Assembly (NCBI RefSeq): GCF_004764705.1
Contig: NZ_SHLX01000005.1
Location: 124,001 to 188,000 of the forward strand
Direction: 5' to 3'
Length of the DNA stretch: 64,000 bases
From: Paenibacillus cymbidii
Lineage (GTDB): Bacteria > Bacillota > Bacilli > Paenibacillales > NBRC-103111
The notes under the pieces were generated by a model that was not told the origin of the DNA, ran no database searches, and saw nothing but the letters and a program-made list of their open reading frames with translations. This document shows positions 36,450-45,570 of this stretch, piece after piece. The stretch's first letter is position 1. Each line of letters begins with the position of its first letter. Position numbers and translations under genes: made by a program.

Positions 36450-36478
36450 TTGACAACTTTGAAACGCGGTGTCATTAT
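36450..36478 (+). promoter_or_regulatory. Probable promoter of the LacI-family gene
   Basis: TTGACA (36450-36455), 17 bases, CATTAT (36473-36478). The transcript would carry a leader of about 150 bases that includes the 56-bp repeat at 36482. Confidence 0.5.
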
Positions 36479-36481
36479 AAG

Positions 36482-36537
36482 AAAAGCTTCTATCGCAGCA
36501 CTTCGAAGAAGTTGGCCCGGCTTTAGCGGTAACTTTT
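36482..36537. repeat. 56-bp element, copy A
   Basis: Contains GAAGAAGTTGGCCCGG and GCGGTAAC; aligns without gaps to 43176-43231 (46 of 56 positions by eye). Lies about 100 bases before the LacI-family gene. Confidence 0.7.
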
Positions 36538-36637
36538 CATGCCAATCGGCAAGTTTCGGTGCGCTTTAGTGCTTCACCGAACTTAAACTTTCCGATGTGA
36601 TTAAAAACGGGCAGCTTTTCATGATGGAGGAAAACAG

Positions 36638-37660
36638 ATGCCGATTCAAAAAAAAGTAACGATCAAAGACGTCGCAAAAGAAGCGGGCGTAGGCGTCTCG
36701 ACCGTTTCCAGATGGTTGAACGATTCGCCGAAAATCAGCGACGAAGCCAAAGCGAAAGTGCTGAGCAGCATCGAGAAGCTCGGGTATGTGCCGGATCGCA
36801 TGGCCCAAAGCCTGCGCTCGCAGAAGTATAAAAACGTCGCGTTCCTGGTCTCCGATATATCCAATATGGCAATGCCCACCATCGTTCGCGGGCTGCTTTC
36901 GGTTTTCGATTCGGCCGGTTATTCCATTTCGTTGTGCAACACCGGCAGCGAGGATATTTTCGATAAGGTGCGCAAGTTTTTGCAGGGGAGAAAGTTGGAT
37001 GGAATCGTCTTGCATGTGGCGCGAGAGGACGACCAGGCTTTGCACCGCTTTCTGCTCAAGCTGAATATTCCCATCGTTGTTATGGATCGCGATATACCGG
37101 GCATCCCTTCGGGAGTTTACATCGACTATTACAGTTCTGTAAAAGAGGCTGCCGCCTACCTGCTCTCCCTCGGACACCGCAATATTGTTTTATCGTGCGG
37201 CTTTCGTCCGATTCGTCCGACCCGGGTCGCCATCGATGCTTTTCATGCGGCCTATCTAGAAAAGGGTCTGACTCCTCCCGAGCACCTGATTGTGTACGGA
37301 GCGGTCTCGCATGAGTTTGGCAAAACCATGATCGAACGATTTCTGCCGGAAATCAGAAAAGGAGAGGTTACCGCCGTAATCTCGATCAACAACGCCAGTT
37401 TCTCCGGCATGCTTGAAGCGATCTACGAAGCGGAGCTGGAGTATCCCCGGGATCTTTCGCTCATTACGCTCGGGGACTCGGAATTGACGCAATGGCTCCG
37501 GCCTTCCGTTACCGTCATCGATCGACCGCTTGAAGAAATCGGCGTGCAGCTCGGCCAAAGTTTAATCAACCGGATCGAGTCGAATCAGCCGGGGGAATCG
37601 TTCGAGCCTGTCGTCATTCCGACGAAGCTCATCGTCCGGAATTCTTGCCGCAGCGTTTAG
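36638..37660 (+). CDS. LacI-family transcriptional regulator
   Basis: 340 residues with GGAGG upstream. HTH at the N-terminus (VTIKDVAKEAGVGVSTVSRWLN, about 7-28), hinge helix about 50-60, then a periplasmic-binding-protein-like ligand domain (NVAFLVSDISNMAMPTIVRG, PIVVMDRDIPG, SVTVIDRPLEEIGVQLG). Divergent from operon C, with a perfect palindrome between them, so it should repress operon C. The identical core palindrome before operon A makes that a second target. The inducer is probably the imported sugar or an intermediate. No palindrome overlaps its own promoter, so autoregulation is unclear. Confidence 0.93.
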   Translation: MPIQKKVTIKDVAKEAGVGVSTVSRWLNDSPKISDEAKAKVLSSIEKLGYVPDRMAQSLRSQKYKNVAFLVSDISNMAMPTIVRGLLSVFDSAGYSISLCNTGSEDIFDKVRKFLQGRKLDGIVLHVAREDDQALHRFLLKLNIPIVVMDRDIPGIPSGVYIDYYSSVKEAAAYLLSLGHRNIVLSCGFRPIRPTRVAIDAFHAAYLEKGLTPPEHLIVYGAVSHEFGKTMIERFLPEIRKGEVTAVISINNASFSGMLEAIYEAELEYPRDLSLITLGDSELTQWLRPSVTVIDRPLEEIGVQLGQSLINRIESNQPGESFEPVVIPTKLIVRNSCRSV

Positions 37661-37674
37661 TTAATCAAAACTCT

Positions 37675-38277
37675 CTAATCAAGCATGCTCGGATGCACAG
37701 GCAAGCTTTGCACAAGGCCGTTCATGCTGAACGAAGCGCAAGGAACGGTTGGGGAGTCGATGGTTTCGTCTTCCGCGTAAACCTCGACCAGCTCGTATCG
37801 GTCTCCGTCCAGCACGTACTGCTCCAAAGTGAAGTTGGAGAGGTCGACGAGCCAGTATTCCGTTACGCCGTACTTCGCATACGCGATGCGCTTCTGTATT
37901 TTGTCCCGTCTGCGCGAATGCTCGGACATAATTTCCACGACGAGATCGGGGGAGCCGTTAATGCCGCGATCGCTAATGATCGCCATTCTGCTGCGATGAA
38001 TCATGACGATGTCCGTCTGCCGCACCTCCGTATCGGACAAAATGACGTCGATCGGCGACAGGAGGATAATGAACTCGTTGCCGCAGCTGGCCTCTAAGCC
38101 GGATACCATTTTATAAATGAGCATTTGATGTGTAGTCGTTGGCGAAGGACTCATCAGCTCCAGAACACCGCCTGCAACTTCGTAGCGGTTGCCGTCATCA
38201 ATCATATTGGCATATAGATCGTAAGTTACCGGCGACTCCTTTATGACCTCTTCGTATGTTTTCTTTTTCCGGCTCAT
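37675..38277 (-). CDS. Uma2-family (DUF820) endonuclease-like protein
   Basis: 200 residues, normal length. The restriction-endonuclease-like core is visible: Glu33 (RYEVAGGVLELM), Asp89 (RQTDIVMI), Asp111 and Glu115 (PDLVVEIMSE), and a basic stretch RRRDKIQKRIAYAKYGV. These proteins are common in cyanobacteria and Paenibacillaceae; activity has been predicted rather than shown for most. RBS AAGGGGGG. It converges with the LacI gene, ending 14 bases past that gene's stop. Confidence 0.85.
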   Translation of the reverse strand: MSRKKKTYEEVIKESPVTYDLYANMIDDGNRYEVAGGVLELMSPSPTTTHQMLIYKMVSGLEASCGNEFIILLSPIDVILSDTEVRQTDIVMIHRSRMAIISDRGINGSPDLVVEIMSEHSRRRDKIQKRIAYAKYGVTEYWLVDLSNFTLEQYVLDGDRYELVEVYAEDETIDSPTVPCASFSMNGLVQSLPVHPSMLD

Positions 38278-38407
38278 GCGTTTCTCCCCCCTTTATGAAA
38301 AAAATAAAACCCCAGCAAAGAAACACGGGTTGTGTTTATCTTTGTGAGGTGCTTCCCCGACCATTTATATTGTTTATTATGCTTGAATCTCCACGATCTG
38401 TCAAATT

Positions 38408-39124
38408 TTATGGCAGCAGCCGCTCCGTCGTCAACCTCGGCCAAGCCATGCACTGCCGGAACCCTTCCGCATAAGGCTTGCCGCATTGAAGCCCGCGGAA
38501 TTTGGATACAGTGCGGACGAAGTCGAGGAAATCGATCCCGTCGTGATCGCGCAGCCATTTCAGTTGGCTCTGGTGGCTGTTGTTCATCCGCATTTTCGTC
38601 TCGATATAATCCGTAATGTCGACGTATTCCGTGGGCAGGAACGCAACACCGGCAAGCGTATCCATGTAATAGACAGGCATTGGCTTGTCGCAGTGGCGAA
38701 CGTTTCCTTCCGCCTCGAAGTGAGGCACCGTTGCCGCGAAGCTGGCATCGAACACGGCCTTCGAAACTTCCATATGATCCTTCATGTAGTCTTCGGGCGG
38801 GTGCGTAATGATATAGGCCGGTCTGGTTTGGCGAATGATGCCGACCAGCTTGCGGATCAATTCGTCATTGTCGCTCTTGACCGACAAGTCCGGGATGTCC
38901 AGACCGATCACGTCGGCACCGATGAGCGCTCCCGCTTCCTGCGCTTCAACGGCGCGTATTTGCCTCAGCGGTTCGGGTTTTATGACCGCATGTCCTTTAT
39001 CCCCGCCCGCCACATGCACCATCGTAACTTGATGACCCAGGGCAGACAGCTTGGCAAGCGTTCCGCCGCAACCGATCTCCAAGTCGTCGGGATGACAACC
39101 GACAGCGAGTACGTTCATCATCAT
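38408..39124 (-). CDS. PIG-L (LmbE-like) deacetylase
   Basis: 238 residues. The zinc-site motif GCHPDDLEIG (His11, Asp13, Asp14) and the second metal His in HPPEDYMKDHMEV are intact. The family removes the acetyl group from N-acetylglucosamine derivatives (BshB, MshB, PIG-L) or similar amides. Length matches BshB-type enzymes, but the genome context here is not bacillithiol synthesis, so the substrate is open. Three consecutive ATGs follow GGAGAG; the third (39118) has the best spacing. Confidence 0.88.
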   Translation of the reverse strand: MMMNVLAVGCHPDDLEIGCGGTLAKLSALGHQVTMVHVAGGDKGHAVIKPEPLRQIRAVEAQEAGALIGADVIGLDIPDLSVKSDNDELIRKLVGIIRQTRPAYIITHPPEDYMKDHMEVSKAVFDASFAATVPHFEAEGNVRHCDKPMPVYYMDTLAGVAFLPTEYVDITDYIETKMRMNNSHQSQLKWLRDHDGIDFLDFVRTVSKFRGLQCGKPYAEGFRQCMAWPRLTTERLLP

Positions 39125-39308
39125 CTCTCCAGCCTCATGCCGTGTAGAAACCCGGCTGAATTAGTCATGGGCTTATTGTATTACAGCCTATGACTTTCCC
39201 GCTTTATCAAATCGTCTGTTTCATTGATCATTTCGTACAAAACACCACCGCTAGGCCCGCTGTCGTGCTATACTGACCTCGAGAAACCATATTGGGGACT
39301 GATTCCTG

Positions 39309-40202
39309 ATGGCAGTCAAACGATTTCCTCGCACAAGCTTAACCGAGTATATCACCATCAGGCAAATTGTATCTTTTCACTACTTTGAATTTTCCAAGGA
39401 TTTCATGTTTGACGGTGAGAAGCATAACTTCTGGGAATTTGTTTATGTGGATCGAGGTGAAGTGGAAGCTTTGGCGGAAACGGACGTGTATCTGCTGAAG
39501 CAGGGGGACATCATTTTTCACAAACCTAATGAATTTCACAACCTGAGGGCCAACCGCAAAATCGCGCCGAACGTCATGATCGTTTCGTTTGTTTGCCATT
39601 CGCCGGCCATGAGCGTGTTCGAGAACAAAATTTTTTCGCTGAATTCCGAACATCAACAACTGCTCGTTCAAATACTGAAAAGCGGGTTTGCGGCATTCGT
39701 TCCGCCCTTCGACGACCCACGCAATCATCAGCTGCATCGAAATCCCGAGGCGCATGGATCCGCAGAACAACTGCTCGGCATTCATCTTGAGCTATTGATG
39801 ATCCGACTGCTGGAGCACGCCGAAGTTCATCAGCAGCGAAATCGGCTGTCAGGCGAAGTCAAGCAGCAGAGCGACCGCGAATGGGTCGAGGATGTCATCG
39901 CTTATATGGAACAGCATGTATTCCAGAACGTTCGAATCGAACGCATCTGCAAAGCGTTCAACATCAGCCGCAGCAACGCTTTGTCGATTTTCAAGGAGAA
40001 AACCGGGCAAAGCATGATGCACTATTTTCGCAGGTTGAAGATCGAACAGGCCAAACGCATGATCCGCGAAAATACGCACAATATGACGGAAATCGCCGAT
40101 TTGCTTCATTATAGCAGCGTGCACAGCTTCTCCAGGCAATTTAAAACGAATGTACAGATGTCGCCCATGGAGTATGCCAAGACGATAAAAGCCAAAATGT
40201 AG
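39309..40202 (+). CDS. AraC-family transcriptional regulator
   Basis: 297 residues. Cupin-like ligand domain at 20-130 (HNFWEFVYVDRGEVEAL, LLKQGDIIFHKPNEFHNL), AraC HTH pair at about 195-290 (ICKAFNISRSNALSIFKEKTG, ITE/TEIADLLHYSSVHSFSRQF). It lies 37 bases before two broken oxidoreductase genes on the same strand and is divergent from the PIG-L gene. It probably controlled these genes in response to a sugar; with its targets decayed its present role is uncertain. Confidence 0.92.
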   Translation: MAVKRFPRTSLTEYITIRQIVSFHYFEFSKDFMFDGEKHNFWEFVYVDRGEVEALAETDVYLLKQGDIIFHKPNEFHNLRANRKIAPNVMIVSFVCHSPAMSVFENKIFSLNSEHQQLLVQILKSGFAAFVPPFDDPRNHQLHRNPEAHGSAEQLLGIHLELLMIRLLEHAEVHQQRNRLSGEVKQQSDREWVEDVIAYMEQHVFQNVRIERICKAFNISRSNALSIFKEKTGQSMMHYFRRLKIEQAKRMIRENTHNMTEIADLLHYSSVHSFSRQFKTNVQMSPMEYAKTIKAKM

Positions 40203-40239
40203 ATCGACAGTATCCCTGATCTTGAGGAGGATAAGCCAA

Positions 40240-41254
40240 ATGGGAAAATTGCGTTTTGCCGTGGTTGGTACGGGTTGGGTTGCCGGCGGTATTTGAAAGC
40301 GATTGCGGCAAGAACCGATGCGGAAGTTGTAACGGTGGTAAGCGGAATATCAAGCATGCGAAAAGCAGGCTGGCCGGCCTCGGCATGGAAGCGGCCGTCA
40401 CCGATAACTACGAGGAAGCGGTCGGCGCTTCGAATGTAGACGCCGTCGTGCTTTGCTCTACGCCCGATCTTCGCCCGGATCAAGCGGTGACGGCAGCCCG
40501 CCACGGCAAACATCTCGTCCTTGAAAAGCCGCTGGCCATGGACCGTCCGGGCTTGCTCCGCATGGCCGAAGCGTTGGAGCTGAACCCGGTTCGCACCTCC
40601 GTTAGCTTTGTATTGCGCTGGAATCCGTCTTTCGCCAACACGAAAGCATTAATCGATGACGATGCGCTCGGTCGTATCTTTATGGCTCAAGTCGACTACT
40701 GGCATCATGTCGGGCCCCAATACGGCCAGTACAGCTGGAGCAGAACGAAAGCTCTGGGAGGCAGCAGCATATTGTCGGCAGGCTGTCACGCGGTAGATGC
40801 GGTCCGGTATTTTGCCGGCGATATTACGGAGGTTACCGCATATAGCTGCGGAACTTGGGCCGATTCCGAATACGAATTCGACCCAAACGCCATCGCGATC
40901 TTCAAGCTGAAGAACGGAGGCATTGGCAAAGTGTCTTCTTCGCTTGAATGCAAAACGCCTTACCGTTTCAACGTGCATTTGCTCGGGGAAAAAGGGGCGA
41001 TCATGAACAATCAGCTGTTCACGCACAAGTGGCCCGGACAAACCGATTACGCCGTCATCCCGACCATTCTGCCGGACAGCGGCGACGTATCGCATCATCC
41101 GTTCGTGGAGGAAATCGACGACTTTGTCCGCGCTGTGAATAGCGGCAAGGCGACAAGATGCGAATTCCGCGATGCATACAAATCCATGGAAGCCAGCTTC
41201 GCCATTGACGAATCCATTGCTACAGGAAAGAGCGTCACGCTTCCGGGCGCTTGA
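40240..41254 (+). pseudogene. Gfo/Idh/MocA oxidoreductase broken by two frameshifts
   Basis: ATG 40240 with GGAGG starts MGKLRFAVVGTGWVAGGI, then TGA at 40294. Losing one C near 40288 (GGCCGG to GGCGG) explains the stop: in the next frame the text continues RYLKAIAARTDAEVVTVVSG. A second single-base loss near 40344 moves the frame again to NIKHAKSRLAGLGMEA. From there the gene is intact to 41254, with LVLEKPLA (EKP motif) and a normal C-terminal domain. A downstream ATG at 40256 gives a continuous frame, but its first 30 residues are nonsense and lack the NAD-binding loop. Two errors in 60 bases suggest decay, though sequencing error is not excluded. Confidence 0.75.
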
Positions 41255-41311
41255 TCGGGCTTATTTTCTCTAGGAACAATAATAAACGGAGACAAGACAG
41301 GAGCGATCGTT

Positions 41312-42289
41312 ATGACCGTCAAAATCGGCATGATCGGTGCGGGGGGCATGGCCCGTCATCATTTAAAAGGGCTGCAAAACATTGCATTGGCTGAAGTCGT
41401 GAGCGTATACGACGTCAATCGCGAAGGCGCGGAATCGATGGCTTCCCTTACGGGAGCGCGGGTATCGGACTCCGTGGACGACTTGCTTGATCCCGAAACC
41501 ATCGATGCCGTCTTTATTTGCGCGCCGCAGTTCGCAAGAGAAGGCCTGGAAGAAATGGCGGCGAGCAGAGGCATTCATTTGTTCGTGGAGAAGCCGCTTG
41601 GGCTCGAGCTGCAGTCCGTGCAGCGCAAGGAACAGGCGATTCGCGAGTCCGGCGTCATCCATTCGGTAGGCTACTGCCTGCGATATTACGATACCGTGCA
41701 GCAGGCGAAGGAATACTTGAAGGATTAGACGATCCATTTGATCCAGGCGCATCGTTTCGGCGGCTCGCATCCCGCCCCTTGGTGGAGGCAGCAGCATATG
41801 TCCGGCGGGCATCTTGCCGACGCCGTGACTCATCAGGCGGATCTGATTCGTTTCCTGGCCGGCGAGTACCGGAATGTCTCCGCGATGTTCGGCCATAATT
41901 CCATTCGGAGCGTGTATCCCGATGCGACGATCGCCGACGGCGGCGCCGTTGCCTTCACGCTGCAATCGGGAGCGGTCGGCACCATTACCGAATCATGCGT
42001 ATCGCATTATCACAACGAATCGGAGATCAAATTTTTTGGCCATGATTTTTTTGTATCGCTCAGCGGCAACGGCAAAGTAGTAACCATCTCGGATAAAGAC
42101 CGGCAGATCACGGTTACCTCCCGGCTGGATCCTATCTACGAGCAGGATAAAGCTTTCGTCGAAGCTGTCGCGTCTGGCGCTTCGGACCGTATTTTATGCG
42201 GCTACGCGGACGGGAAACAAACGCTTGCCTTCACGCTGGCGGCCCACCAATCGGCGGCGGATCGCGCTACGATCGAGCTCGGCGTCTGA
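41312..42289 (+). pseudogene. Gfo/Idh/MocA oxidoreductase interrupted by an in-frame amber stop
   Basis: The first part (41312-41728) has the NAD loop IGMIGAGGMARHH and the motif LFVEKPLGLE, and ends YLKD at TAG 41726. The same frame continues at once with TIHLIQAHRFGGSHPAPWW and runs to 42289 through the usual second domain (HLADAVTHQADLIRFLAGE). So one gene of 325 codons carries a single nonsense codon at position 139. The downstream half has an ATG but no RBS. With the preceding gene also broken, this small oxidoreductase cluster appears to be dying. Confidence 0.8.
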
Positions 42290-42767
42290 AACCGCCGCAG
42301 CAGCCGGGGATAACCTGCTTCATGTGCGCCATTCCCCATCCGCCAATTACCCACTCGCAAAATAGGCCACGTTTTCTTGCCTATTTCGCCAAAAACGGGC
42401 CGTCCAAGCGAAATAGCCAGTGATTTCACTGGCTATTTCGCTTGAAGTGCCTATTTGCAGGCGATCACGGGCAAATAACCAGTGATTTCACTGGCTATTG
42501 CAGACGAGCCGCCCGAAAAGGCACCAATAGGCCATTTTTCATGGCCTATTTGGGTTGCCAAGCACTAAATCGGGCCGCTCAGGGGGGCGGCTCGCCAGGA
42601 TCTGCTTCTTGCAGCAGCGCGCGAGTACGCTCGTTCACAAAGCAGCGAAGCGGAAGACTGCTCTGGAGAAGCTGATCGCTTTCTGTAAGAAAGCGGCTTC
42701 GGAAGCATATCATTCTGGGCAAACACCGCGTTAGCAGCTTAAATCATCCAGCCCAAGGCGATGCTTT
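42290..42767. other. Intergenic region with palindromic repeats
   Basis: Holds the four-copy repeat cluster at 42358-42552. In 42553-42767 short open frames exist in several phases, none with an RBS or a recognisable protein, so I see no gene. Confidence 0.6.
42358..42552. repeat. Cluster of four short palindromic repeats
   Basis: Units at about 42358-42390 (AAATAGGCCAC...TTGCCTATTT), 42408-42441 (AAATAGCCAGTGA/TTTCACTGGCTATTT, perfect), 42472-42502 (AATAACCAGTGA/TTTCACTGGCTATT) and 42525-42552 (AATAGGCCAT...ATGGCCTATT). Spacers are 30-35 bases and differ, so this is not a CRISPR array. Same family as the cluster at 6.9 kb. Confidence 0.85.
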
Positions 42768-43091
42768 TTACTTCATTAGCTTACTAACCGTGACAAGCAA
42801 CTCGTTCAGAACATCATGATCGCCTTCTTCAATCCGTTCCACGACACAGCTTTTCAGATGATGTTCCAGCAGTTGCTTCCCCAAACCGTTCAATGCCGAT
42901 TGAATGGAAGCTATTTGGTTTAACACATCGTCGCAATACGTGTCTTTTTCTATTAGCCCTTTGACGCCTCGCACCTGACCTTCGATCCGATTCAGCCGCT
43001 GTATTAGTTGAAGTTTGGTTTTTTCCGAGTGATGACTTTTGCGTACCGATGAAGATTGGTGATCGCATGCTTGTTGTTCTGTTTCATCCAC
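42768..43091 (-). CDS. CsoR/FrmR-family metal-sensing repressor
   Basis: 107 residues, GTG start with AAAGGAG upstream. All-helical family signature RLNRIEGQVRGVKGLIE. Metal ligands Cys53, His78 and Cys82 have the 25 and 4 spacing of copper-type CsoR. The N-terminal 20 residues are rich in His, Gln and Ser. Such proteins leave DNA when Cu(I) (or persulfide in CstR relatives) binds. It is divergent from a P-type ATPase whose type is Zn/Cd rather than Cu, so its target may not be that pump. Confidence 0.88.
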   Translation of the reverse strand: MDETEQQACDHQSSSVRKSHHSEKTKLQLIQRLNRIEGQVRGVKGLIEKDTYCDDVLNQIASIQSALNGLGKQLLEHHLKSCVVERIEEGDHDVLNELLVTVSKLMK

Positions 43092-43175
43092 TGTAAAATC
43101 AACTCCTTTGAAAATACATTACCACCCCCCCTCCCCCTATGTAAAGGGAAGGCATATGATACAACGGCGAAACAA

Positions 43176-43231
43176 AAAAGCCGAAATCGAAGCACTTTGA
43201 AGAAGTTGGCCCGGTTCTGGCGGTAACATTT
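43176..43231. repeat. 56-bp element, copy B
   Basis: Counterpart of 36482-36537, with TTTGAAGAAGTTGGCCCGG and GCGGTAAC. It ends 8 bases before the ATPase promoter. Confidence 0.7.
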
Positions 43232-43239
43232 GTAGATGA

Positions 43240-43268
43240 TTGACAAATGATGCGACCTCATTTATCAT
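43240..43268 (+). promoter_or_regulatory. SigA-type promoter of the P-type ATPase gene
   Basis: TTGACA (43240-43245), 17 bases, TATCAT (43263-43268). Confidence 0.8.
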
Positions 43269-43286
43269 ATGAACATGTATTCATAT
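43267..43286. promoter_or_regulatory. SmtB/CzrA (ArsR-family) operator
   Basis: Perfect inverted repeat ATATGAA-CATGTA-TTCATAT overlapping the -10 box. Its core TGAACATGTATTCA differs in two bases from the SmtB-type TGAACA-N2-TATTCA site as I recall it. A zinc-sensor ArsR protein is encoded at 47480-47842. Confidence 0.7.
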
Positions 43287-43308
43287 ATTAGGCGAAGGAC
43301 GGTCTTCG

Positions 43309-45498
43309 ATGAAGGAATTTCGCGTAAAAGGACTTTCCTGTGGGAACTGTACCCAATTGCTTGAGCATGATATCAAGCAGCTTGAATTTGGCGAAAGCGC
43401 GACACTGAGCTTTCATTCCGGGCGACTATTGTTAGACCCGCGGGTTCCATTGGCGAAAGTAAAAAAGATATTGCAATCGGATGGAGCGTACATTGCCTCT
43501 GCTCATGAACATGACACAGATCATGACCAATCCCATACTCATGATCATGACCATACGGGGCATGACCATAACGAGCATAAAGGACATGAACATCATTCGG
43601 GCGATGGTCATGGCCATGATCATGATCATTCCCATAGCGGCAGCAATTCACGCATGTTGACTCTGCTTATTGTCGCAGCGATCATTTATTTTGCCGCGAT
43701 CATTCTTGATCATCAAGTGGACCGTTCGATACGGATCCCCCTGTATCTTGCTGCCACCATTATCAGCGGGTATTCCACGTTCTGGCGCGGCCTGAAAAAC
43801 TTGCTCCGCTTTCGATTCAATATCGATACGTTAATGACCATTGCCCTGGTCGGAGCCGTCGCTATTGGCGAATGGAAAGAAGCTACGCTAGTTGCCATTC
43901 TGTTCGGTTTGAACGAACTGCTGGAAGGATTCGGGATGGAGAAGGCGCGTCGCTCGATGGAAACCTTGCTCCAGGTTGCGCCGAAAGAAGCCTTGATAAT
44001 CGAAGGCGGGCAAGAAAAAGTCGTGCCCATCGCATCGCTGCAAAGCGGCGATATCGTACGCGTGAAACCGGGAGAAAAAATTCCTTCGGACGGTACGGTA
44101 ACGGAAGGAAAAAGCTCCGTCAATGAAGCCGCGATTACCGGCGAGTCGCTTCCGGTGGAGAAAGCCGCCGGTGAACCTGTTTTTGGCGGCAGCATCAATA
44201 ACGAAGGTGTTTTGCAAATTCGAATTGACAAGGCTTATCAGGATTCTTCTCTTGCAAAGATCCTGCATCTTGTCCAGGAAGCGCAGGAAACAAAAACGCC
44301 GACCGAGTTGTTCATCAACAAATTTTCCAAATACTATACGCCCTTGATACTCGTCATCGCAGCGCTGGTCATCGCCGTCCCTCCGCTGCTCTTCGGCGGA
44401 GACTGGGGCAAATGGTTGTACCAGGGCCTTGCCGTATTGATTGTCGGCTGTCCTTGTGCCCTTATCTTGTCTTCGCCGATCGCCATCGTGGCCGGTATTA
44501 CGCGGAATGCCCGCAACGGCATTTTGATTAAGGGGGGCGTTTTCCTTGAACAACTGGGCAAAATTGACACGCTCGCCTTCGATAAAACCGGCACCCTTAC
44601 CAAAGGCGAACCTTATGTAGAAAAGGTTATTGCCTATGATGAAGAACGATTCTTTGCCGTTGCCGCGGCAATCGAAAAACATTCGTCTCATCCTCTTGCG
44701 AAAGCAATCATGAAAGAAATTGCGCGTCGCCGTATTCCGATTCCGGAGCCGGATGAAATAACTACCGTTTCCGGCCAAGGCATTCATGCCATTGTAGAAG
44801 GTCAGAAATATCGGCTCGGCAACGAAAAAAGCATGGAGCATCTGGAGATCCCGGAACAAGTGCGTTCGGCCATCGAATCATTCAAATCCGAAGGGTTGAC
44901 ACTGGTTCTACTTGCGGATGACACGCAAATTCTCGGTTTATTCGGAATTGCCGATGAAATTCGCGAAGAAAGCAAAGCTGTGATCGCCGCGCTTCATCAC
45001 AGCGGCATTCGGCGCACCGTTATGCTGACCGGCGACCACCAAAAAACGGCTGAAAAAGTGGCTTCAGCGGTCGGGGTCAGGGAATATTACGGCAACTTGT
45101 TGCCGGAAAACAAAGTGGATAAAATCAAATCGCTTGCCCGGGAAGGGCAAGTCGCGATGATCGGCGACGGGATCAACGACGCGCCTGCGCTTGCTTCCGC
45201 GCAGTTGGGCATTGCAATGGGGAAAGGAACCGACAGCGCCATTGAAACGGCGGATATTGTATTGATGCAAGACCATCTCGGCAAGCTCCCCGAGGCCGTG
45301 AAAGTAGCGAAACGCGTCAACAGGATTATCCGCTTCAATATTATCGTCGCGATCGGATTGAAGGCTATCGCGCTTCTGCTTACCATCCCCGGTCTGTTGA
45401 CGCTCTGGATTGCGATCCTGTCGGACATGGGGGCGACGATTTTTGTCACATTGGTAAGCTTGACCATCCTCATTCAACGAAAGAGCGCATCGAATTAA
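43309..45498 (+). CDS. Zn/Cd/Pb-type P1B ATPase (ZntA/CadA class) with His-rich N-terminal loop
   Basis: 729 residues. N-terminal heavy-metal domain with GLSCGNC (9-15), then a 45-residue stretch (about 66-112) packed with His and Asp. Eight membrane segments expected. Transport motif Cys381-Pro-Cys383, phosphorylation site Asp425 in DKTGTLTKG, HP motif in SSHPLA, hinge GDGINDAPAL. Lys in NIIVAIGLKAIALL and Asp in LSDMGAT near the end mark the Zn/Cd/Pb group. It exports these metals from the cytoplasm using ATP. Preceded by a strong promoter with an SmtB-like operator, so expression should rise with zinc or cadmium. Confidence 0.93.
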   Translation: MKEFRVKGLSCGNCTQLLEHDIKQLEFGESATLSFHSGRLLLDPRVPLAKVKKILQSDGAYIASAHEHDTDHDQSHTHDHDHTGHDHNEHKGHEHHSGDGHGHDHDHSHSGSNSRMLTLLIVAAIIYFAAIILDHQVDRSIRIPLYLAATIISGYSTFWRGLKNLLRFRFNIDTLMTIALVGAVAIGEWKEATLVAILFGLNELLEGFGMEKARRSMETLLQVAPKEALIIEGGQEKVVPIASLQSGDIVRVKPGEKIPSDGTVTEGKSSVNEAAITGESLPVEKAAGEPVFGGSINNEGVLQIRIDKAYQDSSLAKILHLVQEAQETKTPTELFINKFSKYYTPLILVIAALVIAVPPLLFGGDWGKWLYQGLAVLIVGCPCALILSSPIAIVAGITRNARNGILIKGGVFLEQLGKIDTLAFDKTGTLTKGEPYVEKVIAYDEERFFAVAAAIEKHSSHPLAKAIMKEIARRRIPIPEPDEITTVSGQGIHAIVEGQKYRLGNEKSMEHLEIPEQVRSAIESFKSEGLTLVLLADDTQILGLFGIADEIREESKAVIAALHHSGIRRTVMLTGDHQKTAEKVASAVGVREYYGNLLPENKVDKIKSLAREGQVAMIGDGINDAPALASAQLGIAMGKGTDSAIETADIVLMQDHLGKLPEAVKVAKRVNRIIRFNIIVAIGLKAIALLLTIPGLLTLWIAILSDMGATIFVTLVSLTILIQRKSASN

Positions 45499-45517
45499 CC
45501 GCAGCACTGTTGTAAAG

Positions 45518-45550
45518 AGACGAGACGCCCCCTTGCGGGCAGTCTCGTCT
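45518..45550. terminator. Bidirectional terminator
   Basis: Stem AGACGAGAC...GTCTCGTCT with an inner GCCC/GGGC extension, placed between the convergent ATPase (ends 45498) and PspA-like (ends 45571) genes; T-rich on the plus strand, A-rich upstream so also usable on the minus strand. Confidence 0.8.
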
Positions 45551-45570
45551 TTCTTATGAAAGGGCCCTAT

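Noticed and set aside
42358-42552. CRISPR array
   Set aside because: The units are perfect palindromes with two different cores and only four copies; no cas genes are nearby.
42442-42675. 77-residue plus-strand frame
   Set aside because: It covers palindromic repeats and has no RBS or recognisable protein sequence.
43373-43651. Met/His-rich minus-strand frames opposite the ATPase N-terminus
   Set aside because: Produced by the complement of the His codon-rich loop of the ATPase gene.
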